Source of the DNA: Ectocarpus siliculosus
Lineage: Eukaryota > Sar > Phaeophyceae > Ectocarpales > Ectocarpaceae
Assembly (NCBI GenBank): GCA_000310025.1
Contig: FN649738.1
Location: 365,980 to 429,979, forward strand
DNA: 64,000 nt
Direction: 5' to 3'
In this document: positions 46,300 through 57,165 of the stretch, in pieces
Layout of the letters: each line of letters begins with the position of its first letter
Position numbering within the stretch: the first letter of the stretch is position 1
Notes under the pieces: generated by a model
What the model was told of the DNA's origin: nothing
What the model saw: the letters and a program-made list of their open reading frames with translations, nothing else
Databases searched by the model: none
Made by a program: the position numbers and the translations under genes

Positions 46300-48821
46300 C
46301 TATGGGCTTCACGGAGGTTTTTGTGTATGGTTTTGTTTTTTTGGTCGAACGTTTGCATGCGTCCTTTGGACGCGATGCAACGCGTGCTCATGCTTTCGAA
46401 GATCTGCAGCCATGAGACAGAACCTGACCGCTGCACGTTTCGCTGACCCTCGGTGTGAACCCTCGTGGGCAACATGTCGAAGCCTCGTGGTTTTGACACG
46501 TGCAGCGTGCCCCTTCGCCGCGCTGTGTAACAAATTGTTGCTGCCCTACAAAACCACTCCGTGAGCATCTTGTGCACTTCCGGCTGTTGCCAAAAACAAA
46601 TATCTGCTGGTGTTCTTCAGGTGCTGGACGATATGGCCACCATGGCCTATGACAAGGTCGTGATGAGCATGGGCAACGAGGTGAGCTGGCTGTGATACAT
46701 CGCATGTGCCCATCGTGGACATGGTGGGCTACGTTAAGGGAGGGTTCCCTGCCCCGTATCCCCCTGTTGTATGTATGTTTCTTGTCGATCGTCGTGGTTG
46801 GACCCGCGTTCGTTTGAGCATATTTTGGTGGATTGCTTGTTTGGTGATCGTTTCACACCGCCCGAGCCGGGTCGAACGTCTTACCCCTCCCGCACCCGCC
46901 CCACCAGATTGCCCAATCACTGGCGGAGTTGTGCCGAGACCATGATCGTCGGCCCTTTCCCCCCATCCCCTCTTTCGAAAAGGCCACCCTCAGAACTAAA
47001 GCTTAATCCCACGCGGTTGCGACTACCTCCTGCCCGTTAGCCTACCAACGGTAGTCAAGTCAGGCACACGAATCCCCCCCCCCCCCCCCGTTCCCCCTCT
47101 TACAACTCGAACTGGTTACCCTACCACCGGCAATCAAGTGAGGCGTTCAAGCACGCGCACTGTACCCGCCCCATACGTAAAACGCCAAGCAGGTGTCTCC
47201 GCACTCTCGTATGGTTGCGGAGTCGTGCCCCATGACGGCGGCGGAAGTGCTCAAGGCGATAGCTCAGCTGGCGTTCCACATCGCCCAGCCGCTACGCTAC
47301 TTCCAGACGGGGGTGAGGAGTACGGGAAAGGAAAATTGTGACAGGAGGCGTTTTGTTTGTTTGTCGGAATCGGTTTCGTTGTCTCGCGCCTGGGTAAGTG
47401 ATGAGAGGATTGCCCCGCGTCGTGCAATTGCCTGCAGGGGCCCGAACTGATCAAAGCGAATCTACGCACAAAAGTCCGAGCGATGATTCACCTAGGAGCG
47501 CAGGCTGCTGTTGCTGGTCTCCACACCTGACAAGTACAGTTCGTTGATCATGCCGTGCCACGTGTTGGAGGCCCACCCTTAAGTTGTTCGTCGGTGACGT
47601 CGAACACACCTCTTGCTTCTTGTGGTCCGTTCTCGGCTTTTTTTGTGTGTGTGTTTTTTCGGTCCTGGTCTGAGCAATATTCTCATGGATTTTCCGGAAA
47701 ATTGTCACAAGAGCATGCATGTTGAAAACTATTGTTGGGACGTCGACGTGTACGCATGTAAGTTGTATGTCATTGTGAGTATACGTGGATTCTGTCTTCC
47801 AGTTCATTCCGGGCATTCGTTTTGTTGTTGTGTACATTTTCCGGTTGCCTAAGCTGGGGCCACACCGTAGCGTGGTTGCATCATTTGTATTCACGTGTCT
47901 CATGGCTGTGTCCCTTTCTGGAACCGCGATTCGTTCATGCCGTGAGCCCTTGTTTTCTACCCCTGCTGCTTGTCGACCTATGTGTTTTTTCTGACGCGTA
48001 GATATCTCTCTCCCTTCTCCTATTCGCAATCGAATCGAAACCACAGTTCAGCGGGATCACGACTGTCATCCTCCAGGACACCATGAAGGAGATGCAGCTG
48101 CTCAACACCGCCTTCCAGGAGAACAAGGAGTTCTACGAGGTCTACGCCAGAGACCACGTCATCTCGGAGCTCACGAACCCGGTACACTACATCTGGAATT
48201 ACACTTCGTTGACGACGTTTTTGTTTTGTTTTGCAGAACTGAAATGAAAGTACATGGGCGGGACGAAAAGTTGTAGTCCTGACGGTTAGCGGGTTTTGTC
48301 AGAAGATTGGCTGGGTGATTGTGGCTGGAGGGGGATCTACGAGATCTACGATCCCAAAACATTCCGCAACGGGCAATCGCGGGCAATGCCTCTGCTGGGT
48401 TATTTGGTGGTGGAGGTGTTGAGTGTCTCACGGAGAGAACCAAAGATGCGGCAACGAATGCCGTGTCCGTTGCTGTTTTTGGTCAGGAGGTGGGTTTTCA
48501 GCTCTTGGTGCCGCCGCTATCTGTTCGTTTGAAAAGAACAAACAAGTCGAGTCGGACGCACCCTCACAACGCATACCAGTATTTCTTGGTGACCATCACC
48601 GGTTACCCTTTACAATGTTTATTATAATCATCACGGACCCCAACACGCCTCGTATTCAGGAGATACATAAGCATGATCGTCCTCCCATGTTCAAAGCCAC
48701 ACTCGGGTTAACATGTCAGGACGCTCCCGAAGCCCCCGTCTCTTAGCCGTCAAAGACAGTCGCCTGCTGTGCGGCCGTTCGGTTTAGAATTGTCTGTTTT
48801 CTTCCACCGCTGCTTCTCTCC

Positions 48822-48904
<83 letters not shown>

Positions 48905-51900
48905 CGTCTCTCTCTATCTGTCTCTCTATCTCTCTCTTTCGCTCTCTCTCTCTCTTGTGTTCAACACATCCTTCTCGCTTGTCTTGAACGCAGACCGTTC
49001 GCTCTTGATTTACAAGCGGAGCTCTCTTTCTTGCCTCAAAACAGGGCCCTCTCCCTGTCTTTACGTAAACAGAGCCCTCTCCCTCTCTCGCTTGTCTGGT
49101 TGGTCAAAACAGAGCCCAGCGGGGACGCTCAAGATGAGCAGCCGCCTGCTACGGCGAGTGATGGACATGTACAAGAACGACGCCGTGTCCTCCAACATCT
49201 TGGTGCTGTCGGAGGAGCTCTCCCAGAGGCTCTTCGATGCCGACGGTGAGGAACGAATTTGTTCATCCATTCGTTCGTTCGAAGCTACGTACCAACCTTC
49301 GTTGGTTTTTTTTTTTTCAAGTGGTCGGGGTATCTCCACCTCGGATGCAGCCTCTGCGCCTCTGTTACAGGGCGTTGTTCGTGAATGATTTGTTTTTTGC
49401 CGTCCGAGGACAGCTTTCGATCCGGCTCCGACTCGTTACTACGTTCGTACGTTTTCCGTATTTTCCGGAAAGGTTAACGTCGCTTATTTCGGGCAGCAGG
49501 GCGGCTACAGTAGCTTGGACTCGGCTGTTGTCTCCGAAACATCTTTGCCGCTGACTGTTGCTGTTGATTGTTTCGGGTAGGCTATGTAACTAGATCACTC
49601 GAGATGGTTCGGTCAGGGAGGCGAATTGTGTGGTCTGGTCTGCTTGAGGCCTTTTTTTCAAAACATTTGCCTACTTTCCTGCTGCGGGGCCCCTCGTTTC
49701 TGTTATTTTTTCTGTTGTATTTTAAATGGTACCCCCATGTTGTTTGAATACCCGCTGCCCGTTTGTCTCTCGTGTCCAAGATTCCCTTCCGGACATCAAA
49801 CTGAGCTGGGACAACCTGATGTGGAACCTGGAGATCGACGACGGTGATTACGAGAGCGAGAAGCAAATGAAGGCGGCCATGGACGGTGTGCTGGCGTCGC
49901 TTGTGGAGGTATTGAAAAGGCGCCGTTGTTTTCTTTAAAGCGGTTGCTTTCCTAGCTCAAATCTTGTTTCGTTTATTTTGTGGGTGTCTGGTTAATGGGT
50001 GCGTCAAACCGGTAGTGTCACCCAGCCCGGTCGTCTGGCCTTGCGCAGAATGGTGTTTGTAGCCCTTACGTGTAGGCCATTCCAGAACTTCTTCATGGGT
50101 TGCCGTTGCTGTACCATCATGTGAACCGTAACTTCGGTTATCCGTACGATGATACTCCGCAATTGCGCCGCGTTTTGTGCTGCATCGGGCCGTGCAGAAA
50201 CTTATCGAGGCAGGGATGGAGCAGCCTTCGGCCAAGACCGCACAGGTGATTTGTTTGTTTTTTGTAAATGTTCCTCAGGCTTTCCCGCACGTGTCGTGTG
50301 AGTTATTGGGAGTGCGGTGGCAGACTAAACACTTGTCATGTGCCGAAGGCGTGAGTACATGAGCAAACACAGGGATCTGTCCTTGACTGATACTTGCGTG
50401 GGTAAGGCGGGGTTTGGTCAAGGCATGGACGAAGAGACACGATGACCTGTTCGCCTGTACGTATCGCGAAGTCCATGATGCTCGGGTCCACATCTATGGC
50501 TGTACACTTTCTTCCCTTCCCTTTTGTCCGTATTTTCCTCCTGTGTGACCCCGGTTGGCTCATGCAAGTACGTGAAACAAGGTGTAGGTAGACTGGCGCC
50601 AGAATGGAACGAAAGAAAATACCAGAGCGGACACTTGTCACCGCAATCGTTTCCTGTTGCCTTCTTAGATGTGCGCCACCCTGGGTTTGGACGACGAGGC
50701 GATGAGGAAGGCGTTCTCCCTCGTGAGCGGGGACATATTCGAGCAATCTCTTCTCAAGATGATGCGGAGTCAGGTAGAGAGGAGGCTGAGGAGGCAGTCG
50801 TTTTAAGGGAGCAATAGTGCACCCGAGGCAGGGAGGGTCTCGTGGGTGTCGGAGAGCGGTTGCTTAGCAGTCAGTGGCCGACCCACACGGACGACGATTG
50901 TTCTTTCCGTAGTGCTTGCCACTCGATCTCCGTGTCGGAATACACGCACCACATCATTTACTCTAGCACGATCAGGTGTGCGCGATCCTTCATTTGGCAC
51001 GAGTCCACGTTGCACTGACCTCATGTCACTCGCTGGTGTTGGTATAGGGCAAGAGAACGGCCGGGATGAAACCCAAGGGAAGAAATAAATCATTTTTCTT
51101 GCCGTATCGATCATTGGTTTCGACCAATAGCGTCGTGAGATCGCCTCTCGGACAGATTGATCCCAAGTCAGTCCGGTCGTCGTCGTTAAGTTTCTGTCCC
51201 CTGCGTTTCTACACGTCTGTCTACGAGTCCAAGCATCTTAAGCCAGCAGCATCTTTGACACGTAGACATGCATTCATTTCTTTTTCCTCGATGTCAACCT
51301 TCCGTGCTGTCTGTGTACGTGTTGTTTGTTTCGTATCTAACGCTTGTGGGACGTGGCCCGGTCTACGAGTCCAAGCATCTTAAGCCAGCATCTTTGGTAG
51401 ACAGACATGATCAATTTACTTTCCTCATGTCAACCTTCCCTGCCGTGGGTGTACGTGTTGTGTCGTATCCAATGCTTGTGGCAGGGGACGGCGGCCGACG
51501 GCACACGGACAGTACTGTTCCGCTCGGACCCGCTCACGAAGGAAGAGCTAGAGGTAGGCACTGGTGTACTGTACATGCCCTCCCCGGTGGCGGACACGAA
51601 GCGTCTCGGTTGGCATGGCACCGCGCACGCACCGTGTCTTGAGGGTTGTTTTGCGGTGATGCTCATCGTGTCGTTGTTATTGTTGGCGCTGCCTCGACTG
51701 CTGTTCCCCCCCCCACGCTTGACACGTTTGTTTCCGCTCATTATGTTTTTCGCTACCATGACCGTTCGCTCCCTGACGCTTCCACTCTGCACGCGAAACC
51801 TTCTCTCTCTTTTTTTTAGGAGTTGATGGCCACGGCGGTGAGAGTGGGCGTGTCGGGACCGATGGCGCTCGAGGTTGTGGCTAAGGAGCTCCAGGTTTCC

Positions 51901-53881
51901 CTCAAGTGAGTTATTCAGAGTTTCGCTGTACGCCAATAGAGGCAACATACGGCGCGAAAAAACGAAGCCCAGCGGGGGGTCCTACACTTTAGTCTTCTCC
52001 GGAGTACAAGCATATTATCTCCTGCGATCGACGGTGGTGACGAAACAGAAAATTGAGCCTCTGCGATATTTTATTTTTTGTTGCGAAAATATCGCTTTTC
52101 TTGGGTGCCGACTCTTGCTGCTGGACTGTCCATCAGCTTGCCCCCAGTCTTTTATCTGAAACCGCGAACGCTCCCTTCTCTGAAGCCGCGAACTCTGCTT
52201 GTATCTGAAGCCACGAACGCTCTCTTGTATCTGGAACCGCGAACGGGAACACCCGACATGCCTTTCTCGCCTGGTTGTTTGGTGCAATAGGAACATGGTG
52301 GTTCGGGCGGGGCAGAGCATGCGAAACAACGTGGCAAAGGAAGGGGCTAAGATCATCGGGGATGCGAACATCCTCTTGGACGGCCTCTGCACACAGGTAA
52401 AAGCGTGTCTACAGTAGGGTACGAGTGATCCCTCCGGAGTGGGGCTCATGAGAGCACAGCCGTATCATCAAGGGGCGGTGCAAGATGAGAATTGAACCAG
52501 GCGGCAGGACCAACCCACAGCTGGCTTCCAGCCGGCTTGTGATGTTTCCCAAGCTCAACAGCTCACGCAGCTCACGTGTTTTTTACTCGAACACTCGAAC
52601 AGCCCAGCGAACCTCAACGAACGAATAAGAATTTTTACAACTCTGTAGCAGTCTTGTCAAAATGTCGTGTCTGCTTGAGAACGGGTGAGGGTGGGCTTCG
52701 TGTTGATGCACCCCTGGGCTGAAGGGGAGGGTACTCTAAAAATCCAAGTGAAATTGAGATGAAAATAAACGTGTCTAATTAAGACCGTTCCTCCAAAGTA
52801 CTACCCCACTTCTCTGAACTTCGTTTCGACGGTCCTAGTACAATAGGTAGCTGTCGTTTTCACTTTTGTCCGTGCGCCCTTGTCGCACCCGCTCATCCGT
52901 TCTTTCTGCTCCCATGCTCGTTTTTTTTTTTTTTTTGTCAGTTGGCCGGGGCGTTTGGGGCAACCGACATCACCGAGACCCTCAGCATCGCGGGCACGTT
53001 AGCGTCGCTCGACGAGTACTGGACGTCGGAGCTGTGCTTCAAGATGGTGAGTCATGCCTGCATCACCTTCTGCTTCGGTGCCGCCTTTGGGAGGCGTCGG
53101 TGCCTTCTGGTAACACGGTACCCCCAAGACACGTCGGCGGAGTTGGCCGCCGTGATGATGGCGGGGCTCCCTCGAATTTTTTTTCCCCTAATATATATTT
53201 CGACCGGTCTCTCGTTGCCTTTACTTCCTTCGCGTAACTTTTGCGGTCGTGTTGCTCTTTGCCGATGCTTGCAAGGTTTTTGGCGTGGTTTATATCCTCG
53301 AAAGCATGGAGTTGGTTGAGCTGTGTTCAAGGCAGAGGCGCACAAACTTACCCTGTCTTGGTCAGGTAGTTGTCTCCTGTGCAATCGAATCGAGATCTCG
53401 ACTCAACCGATTGATATACCGCAATTGCGCGTGTTATCGCACCCCGGTGTTTGCGTTTTCTATAGCGTATTTCTCTACAACTAGGAGGGTGCGAACACCC
53501 ACTGATTGTACCTCTCCGGAAAGCCCTCGACGAGATGTTTCCAAAACCACCCTTTTCGGAGGTGATGCCTCCCTGGTTGTGGAGAAATACGCTGTAGAAA
53601 AGCGCTAACACGGGGGTGCGATATCACGCACAACTACGCTACCCCCTCATGCCTCCTGTCAGAGTATTTTTTTGTGGGGTACCCGGTGCCTCCATAATGT
53701 CTCCGCTTGCTTGGTGTCCCTCGAACGTAACCAACCCGCACAGGTGGATGCCGTCCGCGATCCCGAAGGGGCGAGGGCGGAGCTGGGTATCCCGGGGGCG
53801 CTGACATCAGACCCGGAGCCCCAATGGGAAGAAGAGGCGCAAAGAATACTCGAAATCCTCGGCTTGAAGGGCAGGCGGTGA
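37029..53881 (+). CDS. large 26-exon gene, unrecognised helical protein
   Basis: Exons read from splice motifs and phase: 37029-37212, 38074-38237, 38956-39038, 39360-39534, 39739-39799, 40845-40992, 41766-41868, 41963-42058, 42244-42342, 43069-43119, 43587-43659, 44359-44480, 45247-45349, 46621-46680, 47193 or 47223-47312, 47438-47516, 48047-48181, 49113-49245, 49781-49908, 50198-50245, 50669-50773, 51485-51553, 51820-51905, 52291-52396, 52942-53046, 53745-53881 (TGA). Phases chain at every junction except around exons 11 and 16-17. The product is about 910 residues: an Ala/Arg/Ser-rich start that could be an organelle leader, a Pro-then-Glu/Asp linker (PPPPAPVVEEEEEE), then mostly amphipathic helices. 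A hydrophobic helix at exon 5 (VVKLSKLALALLAAI) may touch membrane. No domain is recognised. A Tic110-like helical scaffold is a speculative alternative based on size and composition only. Confidence 0.7.
40662..40708 (+). repeat. GTT microsatellite in an intron
   Basis: About fifteen uninterrupted TTG/GTT triplets in the intron between exons 5 and 6 of the 26-exon gene. Confidence 0.85.
41005..41221 (+). mobile_element. element R2, 5' truncated-length copy in intron 6
   Basis: Matches the first 215 or so bases of the R2 copy at 45461 (tactcatagtcgtgcatgcc, ccaagcgcgaagcgccgtga, ttcggcatcttg, cggatgacagc) and then stops. It starts about 12 bases after the donor site of exon 6. Confidence 0.7.
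41717..41740 (+). repeat. CTG microsatellite in an intron
   Basis: About seven to eight CTG triplets shortly before the acceptor of exon 7. A similar run lies at 46272-46300. Confidence 0.7.
45051..45128 (+). repeat. pseudo-exon: partial duplicate of exon 13
   Basis: A direct repeat of about 80-95 bases relates 45051-45128 to 45188-45285. It covers the intron end (caacctacaactccc against caacctgcaactccc, tcgtttcg) and the first 40 bases of exon 13 (ggagtatgcggcgggaatgg against gcgagtactgggcgggtatg). The duplicate has lost the AG acceptor (cgcggcg instead of cgcaggg) and is therefore probably silent. Confidence 0.65.
45461..45981 (+). mobile_element. element R2, near full-length copy in intron 13
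   Basis: About 520 bases, preceded by a G homopolymer (about 45442-45460), matching 13206-13702 in reverse complement along its length. It is non-coding apart from the short frames at its 3' repeat. It lies between exons 13 and 14 of the 26-exon gene. Confidence 0.75.
45923..46132 (+). repeat. tandem triplication of the R2 3' end
   Basis: Three successive units of about 67 bases, each with ggcttgttttacaacgtcgt, caagcgacgaaaaccc and cgatggcaaacaccg, followed by G-rich junctions. The R2 copy at 13206-13702 has only one such unit. Confidence 0.75.
48830..48960 (+). repeat. long CT microsatellite in an intron
   Basis: A nearly uninterrupted TC/CT run of about 70 bases, then interrupted CT-rich sequence, within the intron before exon 18. 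Confidence 0.9.
51220..51484 (+). repeat. tandem duplication ending at the exon 22 acceptor
   Basis: 51220-51361 and 51362-51484 are diverged copies (ctacgagtccaagcatctta, atgtcaaccttcc, gtgtacgtgttgt, tcgtatcnaangcttgtgg). Only the second copy ends in the functional cag acceptor of exon 22. Confidence 0.7.
52150..52250 (+). repeat. short tandem repeat in intron before exon 24
   Basis: Four degenerate units of about 25 bases built on tctgaanccgcgaac, lying within the intron. Confidence 0.6.
53421..53639. mobile_element. MITE in the last intron of the 26-exon gene
   Basis: A 219-base element whose ends are imperfect inverted repeats of about 60 bases (gcgtgttatcgcacccc... against ...gggggtgcgatatcacgc, and tatttctctacaac against gtggagaaata). 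A possible target duplication TACC flanks it (53417-53420 and 53640-53643). No coding capacity. Confidence 0.65.
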
Positions 53882-56700
53882 TGTAGAATGTGGGGAAGCG
53901 ATTTCGATCGAGTTTGGTGTTTGCTGACGGGCTGGATTTTTTGTTGTTGTTGTTGGGGTGGGGAGGGTTGACCTGAGTAGCGACGGTTTCATTCAAACTG
54001 TTCAAATGAAACTGTGAAGAACGAAACTGGTGTCCGTGCAACTCCGGTGATTTGATTCCTTTTTCTGAATGTGCTCGACGTTTATGGTGTGTGATCGATC
54101 TGGATGCGGGGTCTCAATCGGTGCACGTCAAGAGTACTGGGAAAGTCTTGACCCAAACGGGCAGCAGGCGAGAACAAGCGTCGAACCCAGTTTTTCGTAG
54201 ATTTCATAGATTTCCTATCGATTGATCGGCCTCTGCTGTCCATCTCCTATGGAACTCTCTAGCTTGGTTGGTCGAAGATAGGCGCTTTGGTGGATGCCGA
54301 ATGTAATCGGAATGCTCGCCAAACGGAACAACCAGAACTGGCGTGCTCGGCGGTCCGCTGGTGGATGACACAGCGGCTTGAAGGGGCGGGAGTATACTGT
54401 TTTTAGCTCTCAGGCGGGCATCGTTATCGTTCACAGATGTGCTGTGCCATTGTTGCTGCCGTGTCTGTAGTCTACAGTAAGTAGGGGTGCATAGATAGGC
54501 CTTCGCCGGAAGACTTTTGATAGATGTCCTGGTCGTATGCGTAACTCGGAATTATCTAGGTATCGACGAGCCCCTATCTGCAGGACGCAATACTCCCGAT
54601 CGTCGTTGTTGCCCGTCAGTGTCTCCCGGGATTGCTGCGTGCCGGGTAGGAAGGCTGGGACGCACACGATCCGTGGGTCGGGGGCTGGTTTGCGCACGCA
54701 AGAGCAAGTGGGTTGAGTATCTCGGTGAACTGCTGTGAGCCATGAACGGTGAACCGATTGGTGTTGAAATGTTGGGTCAGAAAATGTCTCTCTGGTTGCT
54801 TGAATTCATTCTCCACGCAATAATAATGGCAACAGTTCTGAATTCTTTATGTGCCGAACTTCTTCCATATGGAGCGTTGGTGTGCACTTGTTTGAACTGA
54901 AGAGAAGGGGGTTTTCACCTCGTCCAGTAAGATGGACGCCGGGCCAACAGATTCCCTCCTGCACGGGCCAGCGGCGAAAAGAAGATTTGTTTCTGATGTC
55001 ATGGGTGTACAACGCGCTCGGGGCGTGTTGTGCTCACCCGCACATGTCAAGTACGTTCCGCAGCACTTTTTCCATGTTTCTGCTATCCCCGGGGGTAGCC
55101 CTCAGCCTTGTCAGAAGCCCGCCTCCCCTCTTTTAGCTTTTCCCCGGACGGAACGTGTTGTTTCTGGTGGGTTGGCAAGGTAACGTGGAAAATTTGGCTG
55201 CATCTTTCGAGACTCGTTTCTTGTCCCGCCATCAGCTCCATTGGTTTGCTACACGGTACGTATACTGGATGTTTGCGGCCTCCAGCAACAAAACTCAAAA
55301 GCCAAAAAGTCGTCCCTTGATCGTCGATTTGCCGATTCGCGACATGATCCTTGACGACACGTGTCGATGTTGACAAGAACGCTCCGAGAGCACGAAGAGG
55401 CCAGCTGTAGCGTTGCCGTACGAAAGCAGTTCGCAACACTACTTGCGACACGCAGAATTAGACATTCATCAACGGTTAAAAATCACGACATCCCCCATTT
55501 ACCGCCATTGACCCGAAAATGGCAAGTTACACCTACTCTTTACAGCAGTACCTCGAATCCTTTCCCGAAAATATGAAAAAATCTCCCAGGAATACTTCCC
55601 AACGGGCAAAATACGGACAACCCCCCTTCCCCCCCCCCACGAAGACGATAGAGGCCTTGTTTTCGGTGGTACACGACACGCAGGACTACAGCAGTAGTTA
55701 GCAGCTCTCGTCGAATGGTCGGCGGCGAACGGCCCGACCCGCCGCCTAGCCAGTGCAACACACGAGGCACGGCAGTACGAAGCCCGGCATCAGTGTCATC
55801 GGAGGGGGGGGGGAGGGGAACACCGAGGCCCTACACGATACCTCAAGACATGAAAGTAGGTCATTCTGTTTACTATTTGCCCCATGCCCCCATAATCAAA
55901 ACTCAAGGACCGAATTTACACACAACTGCTGTATACGACGAAGATGCGGGTGGATTCGGTGATGTCACCGCTTCCGAAGCACGCGCCCTTCGGACGGCAA
56001 AAACAAATGTACCCATAGCGTCACCGAATGGTGAAGGGCCGAATAGTTGTGAGTGACACCACATGAGTACGCCGAGCTACCACTACGAGACACACAGATA
56101 AACGGGCTAAACGGGCAAGTAAAAAAACAATTAAAAAAAGGCTAAATTATATGGTAGATATTATGTTAACGAAGTAAGAGACAAGTGAATCGAGAGGACC
56201 CTACACCAACATAATATATAGTGTAAATAGCCTGTACTCGACGGTGGCGACGAAAAACAATTGGAACCGGACCCGAACATGATGTTCGTATCCTACCTCT
56301 TAGTCCCTACTGCTGTACAGGCCAAGAAGGTGACAAAATAGTCAAAGAACGACTAGAGACTAAGGCTATTACGGGGCACCGTTACGATTCCACGATGACC
56401 CACGACAATACGACGAAAAACAGCACGATAAAAATATACAACTAACTTGCACTAATGGACGTATCGCAAAGGATCGGAAAGTTCGACAATAAAGTGGAAC
56501 CGAGACAGAAGTGCCCAGCACGACTGTTGAAGGCGACCCTAGCCAAGAAAAGAAAGCAAGTGGTACTTGGAAATACCGCTGTACACGGCAACGCTCTTCT
56601 TCTGCAGGACAGAGTCTTGGTACGATCTACTCCAAGGCAGCAACGCTCTTGCTTTCTCATCTTCTTCAGGACAGTATTGCTGCGAGGATCACCATGGCCA
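53882..56700. other. intergenic, no gene recognised
   Basis: Convergent interval between the 26-exon gene (plus) and the expansin-like gene (minus). ORFs of 60-120 codons exist on both strands without recognisable motifs or coherent splice sites. 56100-56450 is AT-rich. Confidence 0.4.
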
Positions 56701-57165
56701 CGCTTTGCTTTCCCCTCTCCCTCCGCAGTCTTGGCGTGAGCTGCACCATGGCAGCAACGCTCTGCTTTCTCCTCCTGTTCGTTCAGGGCTACTCCATGGC
56801 AGCAGCGCTCTGCTTTCGCCTCCTGTTCCAGGCAGCCTTGCTGTGAGCTGCACCATGGCAACAACGCTCTGCTTTCTCCCCTTGTTCGTTCAGGGCTACT
56901 CCATGGCAGCAGCGCTCTGCTTTCTCCCCTTGCTCGTTCAGGGCTACTCCATGGCAGCAGCGCTCTGCGTTCTCCTCCTGTTCCAGGCAGCCTTGCTGCA
57001 AGGTACACCATGACAGCGACGCTCTGCTGCCTCCCTTTCTCAGGGCTACTCCATAGCGGCAACGCTGTGCTTCCTCCTCCCGTTACAAGACGGTCTTGCT
57101 CGCGAGCTTATCCCCTCCTCTTCTGCACAGCAGTCTCGGTGGTGAGGTAGATCTACTCCATGGCC
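56700..57165 (-). repeat. 48-bp minisatellite abutting the expansin 3' end
   Basis: On the minus strand, degenerate units of about 48 bases read gagaaagcagagcgctgctg, ccatggagtagccctgaacg, a(g/a)caagg and repeat about six to eight times. One frame gives VALNEQGEKAERCCHG per unit; another contains ATG GAG TAG in each unit. The end of expansin exon 3 (lnkrrrqsvame-stop) is itself a degenerate unit. Confidence 0.7.

Noticed and set aside
56442-57062. 206-codon minus-strand ORF
   Set aside because: It consists mainly of the 48-bp minisatellite read in one frame and an unrelated tail.
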